DNA of 64,000 nucleotides from Roseibium aggregatum (GTDB lineage Bacteria; Pseudomonadota; Alphaproteobacteria; Rhizobiales; Stappiaceae), in the NCBI RefSeq assembly GCF_017309185.1, contig NZ_JAEKJZ010000001.1, positions 1,612,001 to 1,676,000 on the forward strand. Direction: 5' to 3'. Below the pieces are notes generated by a model. That model did not search any database and was not told the origin of the DNA. It was given only the letters and a program-made list of their open reading frames with translations. Made by a program: the position numbers and the translations under genes. The first letter of the stretch is position 1, and every line of letters begins with the position of its first letter. Below, one piece after another: positions 42,840-50,444 of this stretch.

Positions 42840-42919
42840 GCGTCGAAAAAACCAGAGTACGGAGCCATATCAGGAATGTAGAGCTGCCATTTTGCAGTGC
42901 AAGAGGCAAGACTCCGTGC

Positions 42920-43699
42920 CTATGCGATTGCTCGGTCGGTTTTGTCCGGGTCGAAGCCTTCGAAGACGATCTGATCGGCGTGGCGGGCTGCGATTTCACG
43001 CTGATCCCGGGTGCGGACGGTCCAGCACATGAGCGGGGTCTTGAATATTGTCCGGAAGACGCTCGGCCCGATCGCCGGCAGATCGTTGACGCCGTAGGAG
43101 ATGAAATGCGGCCGCGTGCGCGGCGCATGCAGAATATGCCTGAGAATGAACCGGTCCGTGCGGCTGCATCCGGCATAGTCCGGGCCTGGGCGGGCGCTGT
43201 CGGCCACGATGCCCCGCAGCACGGACGGATTGTGCCGTCTTGCGATCGAGAGCATGTCCGGGTCGAAGCTCTTGATGCAGACCGGGCCCTTGTAGGCCGC
43301 GACCTGGTCCACGACGCGTCGCACGAAGTCACCCTGCGCGTCCCGGCGCAGCAGCGACTTGATCTCGATCACGAGCGGCACCTTGCCGCCGACAAGCTCG
43401 AAAAGATCCGGCAGCAGCCAGAGCGTGTCGGTGCCGGTCTTCATGTGGATTTGAACGAGCTCCGTCGAATCGCGATCGATGACCTTGCCCGTACCTTCCG
43501 CCAGCCGGTCGAGCGTGTAGTCGTGAAAGACCAGGGCTTCGCCATCCGAGGTTTCCTGAACATCGACCTCTATGCCGAAGCGCCGGTCCATCGCGTGCTG
43601 GATGGCCGTGGGCGTGTTTTCGATGATGCCGTTGTCCGCGTCGTGATAGCCGCGATGGGCGATCGGGCGGGCGAATAGGGCCTGAAGGTCTGGCGGCAT
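42920..43699 (-). CDS. ugpQ: Glycerophosphodiester phosphodiesterase
   Basis: A 259-residue GDPD TIM-barrel enzyme that hydrolyses glycerophosphodiesters to glycerol-3-phosphate and an alcohol. The active-site residues are visible in PIAHRGYHDADNGIIENTP (His near 15, Glu near 27), FGIEVDVQETSDGEALVFHDYTL (Glu/Asp and the general-acid His) and VIEIKS near 112. There is no signal peptide, so it is cytosolic like UgpQ. It is 54 bp downstream of the RidA gene and probably co-transcribed with it and with the FemAB-like gene. Confidence 0.9.
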   Translation of the reverse strand: MPPDLQALFARPIAHRGYHDADNGIIENTPTAIQHAMDRRFGIEVDVQETSDGEALVFHDYTLDRLAEGTGKVIDRDSTELVQIHMKTGTDTLWLLPDLFELVGGKVPLVIEIKSLLRRDAQGDFVRRVVDQVAAYKGPVCIKSFDPDMLSIARRHNPSVLRGIVADSARPGPDYAGCSRTDRFILRHILHAPRTRPHFISYGVNDLPAIGPSVFRTIFKTPLMCWTVRTRDQREIAARHADQIVFEGFDPDKTDRAIA

Positions 43700-43753
43700 G
43701 AAACGGGTCTTTGCGGTAGCGGGCCTGTCGAGCGATTGCGCGCGGGGCGGCAG

Positions 43754-44221
43754 TCAGTCCACGATTTCGAAGATGGCCTCGATTTCGACGGCCGCGCCGA
43801 AGGGCAGGGAGGCGGCGCTGACCGCCGAGCGGGCGTGACGCCCCTTGTCGCCCATCGCTTCGACCAGAAAATCGGACGCTCCGTTGATCACCTGCGGCTG
43901 ATCGCCGAAGTCGGCTGTCGAATTCACGAAGCCGACGATTTTGACAAGCCGCGCCACCTTTTCGAGGTCGCCGGTCGCGGCCTTTGCCTGAGCCAGCAGG
44001 TTGATTGCGCAGAGTTTCGCGGCCGCCTTGCCGCTGTCGACGGAAAGATCCGCTCCGAGTTTGCCGGTCACCTGCAGCTTGCCGTCTTCCATGGGCAATT
44101 GTCCGGAAACGAAAAGCTGGTTTCCGGTCCGGACGAAGGGCACATAGTTCGCCGCGGGAGCGGCGGCTTCCGGCAGATTGATCCCCAGGCTCGCGAGCCG
44201 GTTCTCGATTGTGTTGCTCAT
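43754..44221 (-). CDS. RidA/YjgF-family deaminase
   Basis: A 155-residue member of the larger RidA subgroup (about 150 aa rather than 128), with the N-terminal ENRLASLGINLP extension. The family fold motifs are FVSGQLPMEDGKLQVTGKLG near 38 and a C-terminal GRHARSAVSAASLPFGAAVEIEA. The arginine that binds the enamine/imine carboxylate appears as R in HARSAV near 131. The probable role is clearing 2-aminoacrylate-like imines made by PLP enzymes, though this subgroup is not fully characterised. It is divergent from the EipB gene. Confidence 0.9.
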   Translation of the reverse strand: MSNTIENRLASLGINLPEAAAPAANYVPFVRTGNQLFVSGQLPMEDGKLQVTGKLGADLSVDSGKAAAKLCAINLLAQAKAATGDLEKVARLVKIVGFVNSTADFGDQPQVINGASDFLVEAMGDKGRHARSAVSAASLPFGAAVEIEAIFEIVD

Positions 44222-44536
44222 GCGACGACTCCTTGGCGGACTGACTTTTTCGTGTCTTGGCGCAATTCAACGGTGGTGACAAGGCAGAAATTCACCGGTG
44301 CGCGGGAGACGAACCTGTGGAGGACTGAAGGCCGGGTTGGCGGAAAGCTCTTCATTCCTTTGAAAACTGTGAAATAAGGCGTTCAGGTATCGATAATGCC
44401 GCCAGCCTGAATATTCCCGGTGACGGAAAAAACCGATTGCCGCATAATGGCAAGGCAATGATCCAGCGGTTCAAGGCATGGAGTTCACGAGTTCTCCGAG
44501 ATCCTTTAAGCGCCTGGCGAGTAAGAGGTTCGTTAA
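44222..44536. other. Divergent intergenic region RidA / EipB
   Basis: 315 bp with no convincing coding sequence on either strand. It should hold the promoters of both divergent genes; AT-richer patches occur near 44340-44450, but I could not pick a clear -35/-10 pair. Nothing else is seen. Confidence 0.4.
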
Positions 44537-45415
44537 ATGCACTGCGATCGCAAGTCCCTGTCCCCGTTCTGCCTCATGGTCACCTTGGCGTGCATGTCGG
44601 GTGTCCTGTCCGGGACCGGCAGCTTCGCGGGAACCGTCGGTGGAGCAGCGGGTGTCAAACTCGTTCCCCACAGGGTGGTTTACGACATGGAACTCGCCGA
44701 AAAGGAAGAGAAATCCGGGATAACGGCCTTGAACGGGCGCATGGTCTACGATTTTTCCGGGAATGCCTGCGAGGGCTACAGCGTCAACTTCCGGTTTGTC
44801 ACGGAATTCCAGGACGTAGACGGCGGATCGCAGATCACGGATCTGCAAACCACCTCCTTTGAGGAGCCGAAGACGGCGAGCTATCAGTTCTTGTCAAAAA
44901 CCTATGTCGATCAGGAACTGGTCGAAGAAACCCGCGGCACCGCTCGTGTCGACAATGGCAGCAGGACCGTGGAACTCAAGGTGCCTTCCGAGAAATCGCT
45001 TCAGATCAAGCGCGAAGTTCTGTTTCCGACGGAACACCTGTTGGCGATCCTGAAGGCCGCCGGGGAGGGACGGTCTTTTCTGCCGGCGGACATTTACGAC
45101 GGGGCCGAGACCGGCGAAAAGGTGTATGCCACCACCAGTGTCATCGGCGCCAGGTCCGTCACTCCGGCAAGCACCGTGAAGGACGGCCCGGACGCGCCGC
45201 TGGCCGGGCAACCCTATTGGCCGGTGACGGTTGCCTATTTCGATCCGGGCGAAGAAAACGCCTCCGGGGAACTTCTTCCCGTCTACCAGCTTTCCTTCTG
45301 GCTTTATCAGAACGGCATAAGCTCCCATCTGAAGCTGGACTATGGCGATTTCATCATTCAGGGCAGAATGGCGTCTCTGGAGTTTCTGGACGAGACGGCC
45401 TGTCCTTTGCCGTAG
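44537..45415 (+). CDS. eipB: EipB-like periplasmic envelope integrity protein (DUF1849)
   Basis: A 292-residue exported protein. An extended N-region leads into a hydrophobic signal (about 10-31), then LVPHRVVYDMELAEKEEKSG, the start of the beta-spiral fold of Brucella EipB. The two conserved cysteines that form its disulfide are present in SGNACEGY near 77 and DETACPLP at the extreme C-terminus. In Brucella and relatives EipB is needed for envelope integrity and works with TPR and penicillin-binding proteins. The ATG at 44537 has AAGAGG upstream; a later in-frame ATG would still leave a signal peptide. It is convergent with dinB, with 14 bp between the stops. Confidence 0.87.
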   Translation: MHCDRKSLSPFCLMVTLACMSGVLSGTGSFAGTVGGAAGVKLVPHRVVYDMELAEKEEKSGITALNGRMVYDFSGNACEGYSVNFRFVTEFQDVDGGSQITDLQTTSFEEPKTASYQFLSKTYVDQELVEETRGTARVDNGSRTVELKVPSEKSLQIKREVLFPTEHLLAILKAAGEGRSFLPADIYDGAETGEKVYATTSVIGARSVTPASTVKDGPDAPLAGQPYWPVTVAYFDPGEENASGELLPVYQLSFWLYQNGISSHLKLDYGDFIIQGRMASLEFLDETACPLP

Positions 45416-45429
45416 TGGCCCTTCTCGAA

Positions 45430-46725
45430 TTACGATTTCTTCGGAGTTTCCACCGTTCGGGCCGCGTGGACCAGGCCGAGTTCCACGGCGGATTTTCCAA
45501 ACTTGTCCCGAAGCTTGTCCATGGCGTGTTCCGCGTGTTTGCGCCGTTCGGCCGATTGATCGACGAGATCCTGAGGGTCGGCGCGGTCCTCGCTTTCAAG
45601 GTCGCTCACGCCGATTCCGATCAACCTGAAGCGGCGGCCGTCCGCCTCGTTCTCAAGCAGGGCGACGCCGGCCGCGAAAATTCTGTCTGCAAGCTGTGTC
45701 GGGTCGGTGAGATGGCGGGCTCTCGTGACCGTCTTGAAGTCCGCGGTCTTCAGCTTCAAGGTGACGCCACGCCCGGAAAGTCCGGATTTCTTGAGCCTTG
45801 CGGATACCTTTTCCGAAAGGTCTCGAAGGATGGGCCGGAGGGTGTCGAAACTGGAAATGTCCGTTCTGAAGGTTGTTTCGGTTGACACGCTCTTCGCCCC
45901 GCGCTCCGGTTTCACGAGACGGCTGTCTTCGCCATGAGAGAGCTGGGCGAGGCGCAGTCCGATGGAGCCGTAGCGGCGCGCGAGATCGTTCGCTTCCATG
46001 TCCTGCAACTGGCCGATGGTCCTGATCCCGTCCCGTTCCAGCTTTTTCTGAAAGACCTTGCCAACGCCCCAGATGCGGCCGACCGGCATCGCGGCCAGCA
46101 CCGCTTTCGCTTCCGCGGCTCCGATGACCGAAAAGCCGCGCGGTTTTTCCAGATCCGACGCCAGTTTCGCCAGGAATTTGTTGGGCGCGAGGCCGACCGA
46201 CGCGGTGATGCCGATGTCGGTTTCCAGATCGCGAACGAACTTTGCGAGCGTTTCGGCCGGCGTCGCCCGGTGCAGGCGCTCGGTGCCGGTCAGGTCGAGA
46301 AAGGCTTCATCGATGGACAGCGGTTCCACCAGCGGTGTGAGGGAGCGCATGCGCTCGCGGATGTCCTTTCCGACCCGGGCGTATTTTTCCATATCCGGAC
46401 GGATGACCACCGCGTCGGGACAAGCCTCCAGGGCCTTGAACATGGGCATTGCGGAGCGCACACCGTAGATCCGCGCGATGTAGCAGCATGTGGATACAAC
46501 GCCCCTTTGACCGCCGCCAACGATCACCGGCCGGTCCTGAAGCTCCGGATTGTCGCGCTTTTCGATCGCTGCGTAGAAGGCGTCGCAGTCGATATGGGCA
46601 ATCGCGAGACCGTCCAGCTCCAGATGCGAAACGGCACGCGGACTGCCGCAGGACGGACAACGCGGTGACACGACTGCGAACCGGGCGCCACAATCCCGGC
46701 AGAGCGCTCGATTTTCCGAAGCCAT
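45430..46725 (-). CDS. dinB: DNA polymerase IV with N-terminal zinc finger
   Basis: A 431-residue Y-family translesion polymerase. It begins with a small zinc ribbon (CRDCG near 10 and CPSCG near 23), a feature of many alphaproteobacterial DinB proteins. The palm carries the catalytic carboxylates in [17 protein letters not shown] (near 43-50) and [11 protein letters not shown] (near 137). A thumb with the helix-hairpin-helix segment [21 protein letters not shown] follows, then the little finger domain (about 280-400). The beta-clamp binding peptide is not obvious by eye. The ATG at 46725 is used; the GTG six codons earlier is the alternative. It lies 52 bp from the HAD gene on the same strand. 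Confidence 0.93.
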   Translation of the reverse strand: MASENRALCRDCGARFAVVSPRCPSCGSPRAVSHLELDGLAIAHIDCDAFYAAIEKRDNPELQDRPVIVGGGQRGVVSTCCYIARIYGVRSAMPMFKALEACPDAVVIRPDMEKYARVGKDIRERMRSLTPLVEPLSIDEAFLDLTGTERLHRATPAETLAKFVRDLETDIGITASVGLAPNKFLAKLASDLEKPRGFSVIGAAEAKAVLAAMPVGRIWGVGKVFQKKLERDGIRTIGQLQDMEANDLARRYGSIGLRLAQLSHGEDSRLVKPERGAKSVSTETTFRTDISSFDTLRPILRDLSEKVSARLKKSGLSGRGVTLKLKTADFKTVTRARHLTDPTQLADRIFAAGVALLENEADGRRFRLIGIGVSDLESEDRADPQDLVDQSAERRKHAEHAMDKLRDKFGKSAVELGLVHAARTVETPKKS

Positions 46726-46777
46726 TGGTGTCACGGTTCTCACGGTCCTGGGCTTCCGCGGAAGGGGGGCGGGGTTT

Positions 46778-47446
46778 CTAGCCGTCTAAAATAGCGCTGA
46801 TATAGGTTTCGGTCTCCTGCCAATTTCCGGTCAGGAGATCGATATGGCTTTCTTTCTTCATGGCGTTGCGAAACCGGGGATCGGCGATGAACTGGATCTG
46901 CACCGCTGAGGGAAACGAGGCGCTCACGGAAGAATGATTGGCCGGACTGTCGTCGATGAAGACCACGGGTGAGGGCCGTCTGGCAGCAAGTGCTGCGACA
47001 GCGCCGCCCTTGGGACCGGAATTCGTCACGAGCGGATAGGAGATGTCGAAACCGGCCAGCAGTTTCTCGCGCACGGGTTTGTTATGCGAGCCTGGCAGGT
47101 TTGTGAGAAGAACGATGTCCCAATCGCCGGCAAGCTTGGCAAGGGCCTCGTTGGCACCGGGAACCATATCCTGCCGGTCGCAATATTCTTCGAAAAACAA
47201 AAGCAGATGATTGCGCACTGTCACGGACGATAAGGGCGTTCGGCTGTCTTTCGGTGCGATGTTTCCAGTCAGGCGGAACTCGTCGTTCAAGAACATCAGC
47301 CCGTATGTGTCGAGGTAGTCCTCAAGGTGGCTGATCATATGCAGGATTACCTCGTCGACGTCGCAGATGATCAAAGGCCTTCCCGAAACCTCAAGCTGCC
47401 GGATTTGCGCCAGAACCTCCGGTTGGACGGGCGTAGGTTTAGGCAT
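46778..47446 (-). CDS. HAD-superfamily hydrolase-like protein
   Basis: A 222-residue HAD fold protein: motif [12 protein letters not shown] near 28 (the nucleophile Asp and, two residues on, a second Asp), motif [11 protein letters not shown] near 113, the Lys of motif III in NSGPKGGAV, and motif [12 protein letters not shown] near 163. The residue set suggests an active phosphatase; the substrate is unknown. Its start overlaps the DUF3572 gene by 8 bp, so the two are coupled. They probably form an operon with dinB. Confidence 0.85.
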   Translation of the reverse strand: MPKPTPVQPEVLAQIRQLEVSGRPLIICDVDEVILHMISHLEDYLDTYGLMFLNDEFRLTGNIAPKDSRTPLSSVTVRNHLLLFFEEYCDRQDMVPGANEALAKLAGDWDIVLLTNLPGSHNKPVREKLLAGFDISYPLVTNSGPKGGAVAALAARRPSPVVFIDDSPANHSSVSASFPSAVQIQFIADPRFRNAMKKESHIDLLTGNWQETETYISAILDG

Positions 47447-47735
47447 TTTCCATCCCTCCCGAAAGCGCGAAACGCGCGGCGGCCATCATGGTTGGCCGGA
47501 CTCCGGCGTTCTCGCAGAAGGCAAGCAGCAGGGGCTCGTCCATCATGTAGAACTCGAGTACGCCGGCTAAAAATCCGGGTTCTCCCGCGGCCTCCCGAAT
47601 CATTTCAGGGCCAATACCGGAAAACGCCAGAAACCGGCCGATTTGTTCGGGGTCACGGCTGAGATGCAGAAGCGCTTCGGTAGCGATTCCTTGAGCTTCT
47701 TCAATGGACAATGACTTTCCGGGTGTATTTTGCAT
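47439..47735 (-). CDS. DUF3572 family protein
   Basis: A 98-residue helical protein with the pattern of the alphaproteobacterial family DUF3572: EAQGIATEALLHLSRDPEQI near 13, FLAFSGIGPEMIREAA near 36 and FLAGVLEFYMMDEPLLLAFC near 55. The function is unknown. The family is commonly found beside divK in the Hyphomicrobiales, and here it is divergent from divK across 139 bp. Its stop overlaps the start of the HAD gene. Confidence 0.85.
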   Translation of the reverse strand: MQNTPGKSLSIEEAQGIATEALLHLSRDPEQIGRFLAFSGIGPEMIREAAGEPGFLAGVLEFYMMDEPLLLAFCENAGVRPTMMAAARFALSGGMENA

Positions 47736-47874
47736 TGTGTTTTTTTGCCTTTCTGAAACGATTCCGGGTTAGAACAACCCTAATGCGGGCTGGAGAGGGG
47801 TTCCACCGCGGAGAACAAATCGCAAGGTCGAGACTAGTGGGACCGGCGGATGGCCGGGTAAAGGGCCGGACAAG

Positions 47875-48246
47875 ATGGCGAAAACCGTGCTGATCGTGGA
47901 AGATAACGAGCTGAACATGAAACTGTTTCATGATCTGCTCGAAGCGCACGGCTATCAGACCTTGCAGACACGCACCGGAATTGAGGCGCTTCGACTTGCC
48001 AGGGACCACCATCCGGATCTCATTTTGATGGACATCCAGTTGCCGGAAGTTTCGGGACTGGAGGTGACGAAATGGATCAAGGAAGACGAAAGCATTTCCT
48101 CCATTCCCGTTATCGCGGTGACCGCTTTCGCCATGAAAGGCGATGAAGAACGCATCCGGCAGGGCGGTTGCGAGGCTTATATATCCAAACCGATTTCAGT
48201 GGCGAAGTTTCTGGAAACAGTACGTGCCTATTTGGGAGAAGCCTGA
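47875..48246 (+). CDS. divK: Single-domain cell-cycle response regulator DivK
   Basis: A 123-residue stand-alone receiver that signals between DivJ/PleC kinases and DivL to control CtrA. The acidic pair is in VEDNELNMK near 9, the phospho-Asp in [10 protein letters not shown] near 53, Thr in [16 protein letters not shown] near 81 and Lys in YISKPIS near 103. The [13 protein letters not shown] segment is typical of DivK. Usually pleD follows in the same operon; here the next gene is the convergent rpmG after a 539-bp gap. A small dyad, GGGTT-N5-AACCC, lies at 47766-47780 in the promoter region. Confidence 0.95.
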   Translation: MAKTVLIVEDNELNMKLFHDLLEAHGYQTLQTRTGIEALRLARDHHPDLILMDIQLPEVSGLEVTKWIKEDESISSIPVIAVTAFAMKGDEERIRQGGCEAYISKPISVAKFLETVRAYLGEA

Positions 48247-48734
48247 CCTTTTCATTTCTTGACGGCCCTGCCGGGCAAAGAATTGGACAAGGTTTCAGGA
48301 AAGCGAACAGTTCCCACATCCGGACATGACCAACGTATCACGTTGTCACGCTTGTGAACGGGCATCATATTAAGGTTACAGATTTACTAAGAAGTGTATC
48401 TTCTGTGAATATTTCGCAGAAAATATTGCATTCGGGCAACAATAAGGTAGGGTGGCGACGCGTAAGGAAATTTCCTGATCGTTTGATTAACAGATTTTTC
48501 TGCTGCGATCGTTCAGCAGCTAAAGTTCCCCTCGGAGTGCTCAGGTCCGCCGCATCTCCTGGGTCCGTGGGGCAGGTCGGCAGGGAACCGGCCGATGAGT
48601 GGCCTCCTCGAATGCCGTGTTCCCGCCGACCACTATTTTTCCGGACAGATCGATCCGGCCAAATCCGGAAAACAGGTGATCCGTGACCGCAAAGCTTGCG
48701 CCGTCGGTTTCCTGTTCCCATCCCGGCCGACGAA
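48247..48734. other. Non-coding stretch after divK
   Basis: About 490 bp without a convincing gene. The part from 48340 to 48520 is unusually AT-rich for this genome and contains a small palindrome GGAAATTTCC near 48466. The rest returns to normal GC with only stop-poor shadow frames on the minus strand. It could carry a promoter or small RNA; I see no clear signature. Confidence 0.4.
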
Positions 48735-48760
48735 CAAAAAACCCGCCGTAAACGGCGGGC
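48735..48760 (-). terminator. Rho-independent terminator of rpmG
   Basis: A perfect 7-bp stem (48742-48748 with 48753-48759, 4-nt loop) is followed, read leftward, by a run of T (48741-48736). It starts 26 bp after the rpmG stop. Confidence 0.88.
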
Positions 48761-48785
48761 TTTGTCATTGATCGGGAAGACCGAA

Positions 48786-48953
48786 TTACTTGATCTTGGC
48801 TTCCTTGAACTCGACGTGCTTCTTGGCAATCGGGTCGTATTTCTTTTTGACCATTTTTTCGGTCATCGTGCGGGAGTTCTTCTTGGTGACATAGAAGAAA
48901 CCGGTGTCCGCCGTGGAGAGAAGCTTGATTTTGATTGTTGTCGCCTTGGCCAT
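48786..48953 (-). CDS. rpmG: Ribosomal protein bL33
   Basis: A 55-residue 50S protein of the proteobacterial, zinc-free type (no CxxC pairs), with [20 protein letters not shown] and the basic C-terminus [12 protein letters not shown]. The ATG at 48953 (MAKATT) is the standard start; the frame open to 49028 is leader sequence. It is followed by a strong terminator. The 277 bp upstream, to the end of the Nudix gene, hold its promoter and nothing else that I can identify. Confidence 0.97.
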   Translation of the reverse strand: MAKATTIKIKLLSTADTGFFYVTKKNSRTMTEKMVKKKYDPIAKKHVEFKEAKIK

Positions 48954-49230
48954 GGCCTTGGATCCTGTTCTCGGTTGTCGGGCAAAGGGTTCTCGTGGCC
49001 AGATTGGCTGGCGGTGAATCTGCCCCAATGTCTGAAATCAGCGCGCAAACTACTCAAGAGAGCGCGAAAGTCAAGCGCTCCATATGCTTCACGAGACATT
49101 TTGCTGGGTGCTAGGCCGTTTGGTTTGCCCGGTCCGGCCAGGTTTGGGAGCACCAAGGCGAGCGCGGAACCCTGGTGCACCTGGCGATGAGTTTGAACCG
49201 GTTGACCGGTCCGGAGCGTTCCCACAGACC

Positions 49231-49977
49231 CTAAATCAACTCGCGCACGAACAACCCGTTGCGGACGAAGTAATAAGGTACCGCCGTTTTCGGAGACAGC
49301 TCCGGATCCGTTTCAAGACGGTGTTCCAGATCGGTCAGGATCTTGTTGGTGATCATCGGCAGTTCCTTTTCCCGCGCTTCCGCCAAGGTGAGCCAGGCAC
49401 AGTCTTCCAGCTCACCGGAGGGACCAGTGCCTTCCGGCAGGCGATCCGCGATCGCGTCCGCCCAGACCGCCAGAAAACGCGTGTCGTAGCGTCTTGGCCG
49501 CTGTGTGGGGGTAACGGCGCGGGCGATCATGCGAAGGCCGCCCAGGTCCGGCCGGATGCCTCTTTCGGCAAAGGCCTCGAAGCCGGTTCCGAGGCGCAGA
49601 GACCCGTCGTCCGCCTTCCTGCCGATAAACAGTCCGGCTTCCTCATAAGTCTCGCGGATTGCCGCAAGCGCGAATGCGCGCACGCGGGACGCGGTCTTGA
49701 CCCTTTTCAGTTCCTTGGAAAGTTTGCGCTCCACATCCGGATCGTAGGGAAGCACATTTGCGATCCTTGAGTCCGCCGGGTCCACCCGTCCGCCGGGAAA
49801 GACGAACTTTCCCGGCATGAATGTGTGGCGCTTATGCCGGCGTCCCATCAGAAGTCTGACCGTCCCGTCGTCCTCGCGATCGAGAATGAGGAGCGTCGCG
49901 GCGTCTTTCGGCCGGATGTAGGGATGATTGCCGGCGCGTTCGTCTTTCGCCAATTGTGCTTCGAAGGAACTGTTCAT
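49231..49977 (-). CDS. Nudix hydrolase
   Basis: A 248-residue Nudix protein. The box is GGRVD (near 62) with the catalytic helix AAIRETYEEAGLFIG (near 105) after a ~38-residue insertion between the Gly-Gly and the helix, as in larger CoA- or nucleotide-sugar pyrophosphatases. The REx2EE core is intact, so it is probably active; the substrate is not assigned. Its ATG overlaps the stop of the DUF983 gene. It is the last gene of the topA-rnr-DUF983-Nudix chain. Confidence 0.9.
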   Translation of the reverse strand: MNSSFEAQLAKDERAGNHPYIRPKDAATLLILDREDDGTVRLLMGRRHKRHTFMPGKFVFPGGRVDPADSRIANVLPYDPDVERKLSKELKRVKTASRVRAFALAAIRETYEEAGLFIGRKADDGSLRLGTGFEAFAERGIRPDLGGLRMIARAVTPTQRPRRYDTRFLAVWADAIADRLPEGTGPSGELEDCAWLTLAEAREKELPMITNKILTDLEHRLETDPELSPKTAVPYYFVRNGLFVRELI

Positions 49978-50444
49978 GAGGTCTTTTCGGATGGCTCGGG
50001 GATGGCAGGGATATCGTCATCCGCGTCGGGGTCGAAGCCGTGCATGTAAAGCGCCCATTGCAGTCCGATCAGCGCACCCTTGATCGGGCGCATCAAACTC
50101 AGGGACAGCAGGACGGTCAGCAGAGGCCAGACGGACATGTGAATCCACAGGGCCGGGCGGTAGAGGACCTCCACCAGCAGAAGCGCGGGAATGACGATAT
50201 GGCCGACGATGGTGATGGTGAAATAGGGCGGTGCGTCGTCTGCCCGGTGGTGATGAAATTCCTCGCCGCATTCGGCACAGGCATGACTGACCGCCAGAAA
50301 GCCGTTGAAGACACTGCCGCGACCGCACTGCATGCAGGAATTGCATGCGCCGCGCAGCATGGCCTTGAGTACGGGGCGATGAGGTTTCGGGGCCTCTTCC
50401 CGAGCGGCCTGGAATTCGTCGCTTGAGCGATAGCGGACCGTCAC
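49974..50444 (-). CDS. DUF983 family membrane protein
   Basis: A 156-residue protein with a treble-clef-like zinc-binding head (CNSCMQCGRGSVFNG, then CAECGEEFHHH, about residues 34-66) followed by two hydrophobic helices (about 75-95 and 102-120). DUF983 proteins are widespread in alphaproteobacteria and often sit near cytochrome oxidase or rnr genes; the role is unknown. GTG start, overlapping the rnr stop (GTGA). Confidence 0.88.
   Translation of the reverse strand: MTVRYRSSDEFQAAREEAPKPHRPVLKAMLRGACNSCMQCGRGSVFNGFLAVSHACAECGEEFHHHRADDAPPYFTITIVGHIVIPALLLVEVLYRPALWIHMSVWPLLTVLLSLSLMRPIKGALIGLQWALYMHGFDPDADDDIPAIPEPSEKTS

Noticed and set aside
48541-48768. 75-codon minus-strand frame upstream of the rpmG terminator
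   Set aside because: It runs through the rpmG terminator hairpin and has no ribosome site.
49100-49200. Possible tRNA or structured RNA in the rpmG upstream spacer
   Set aside because: No cloverleaf with a T-loop GTTC and acceptor pairing could be drawn.
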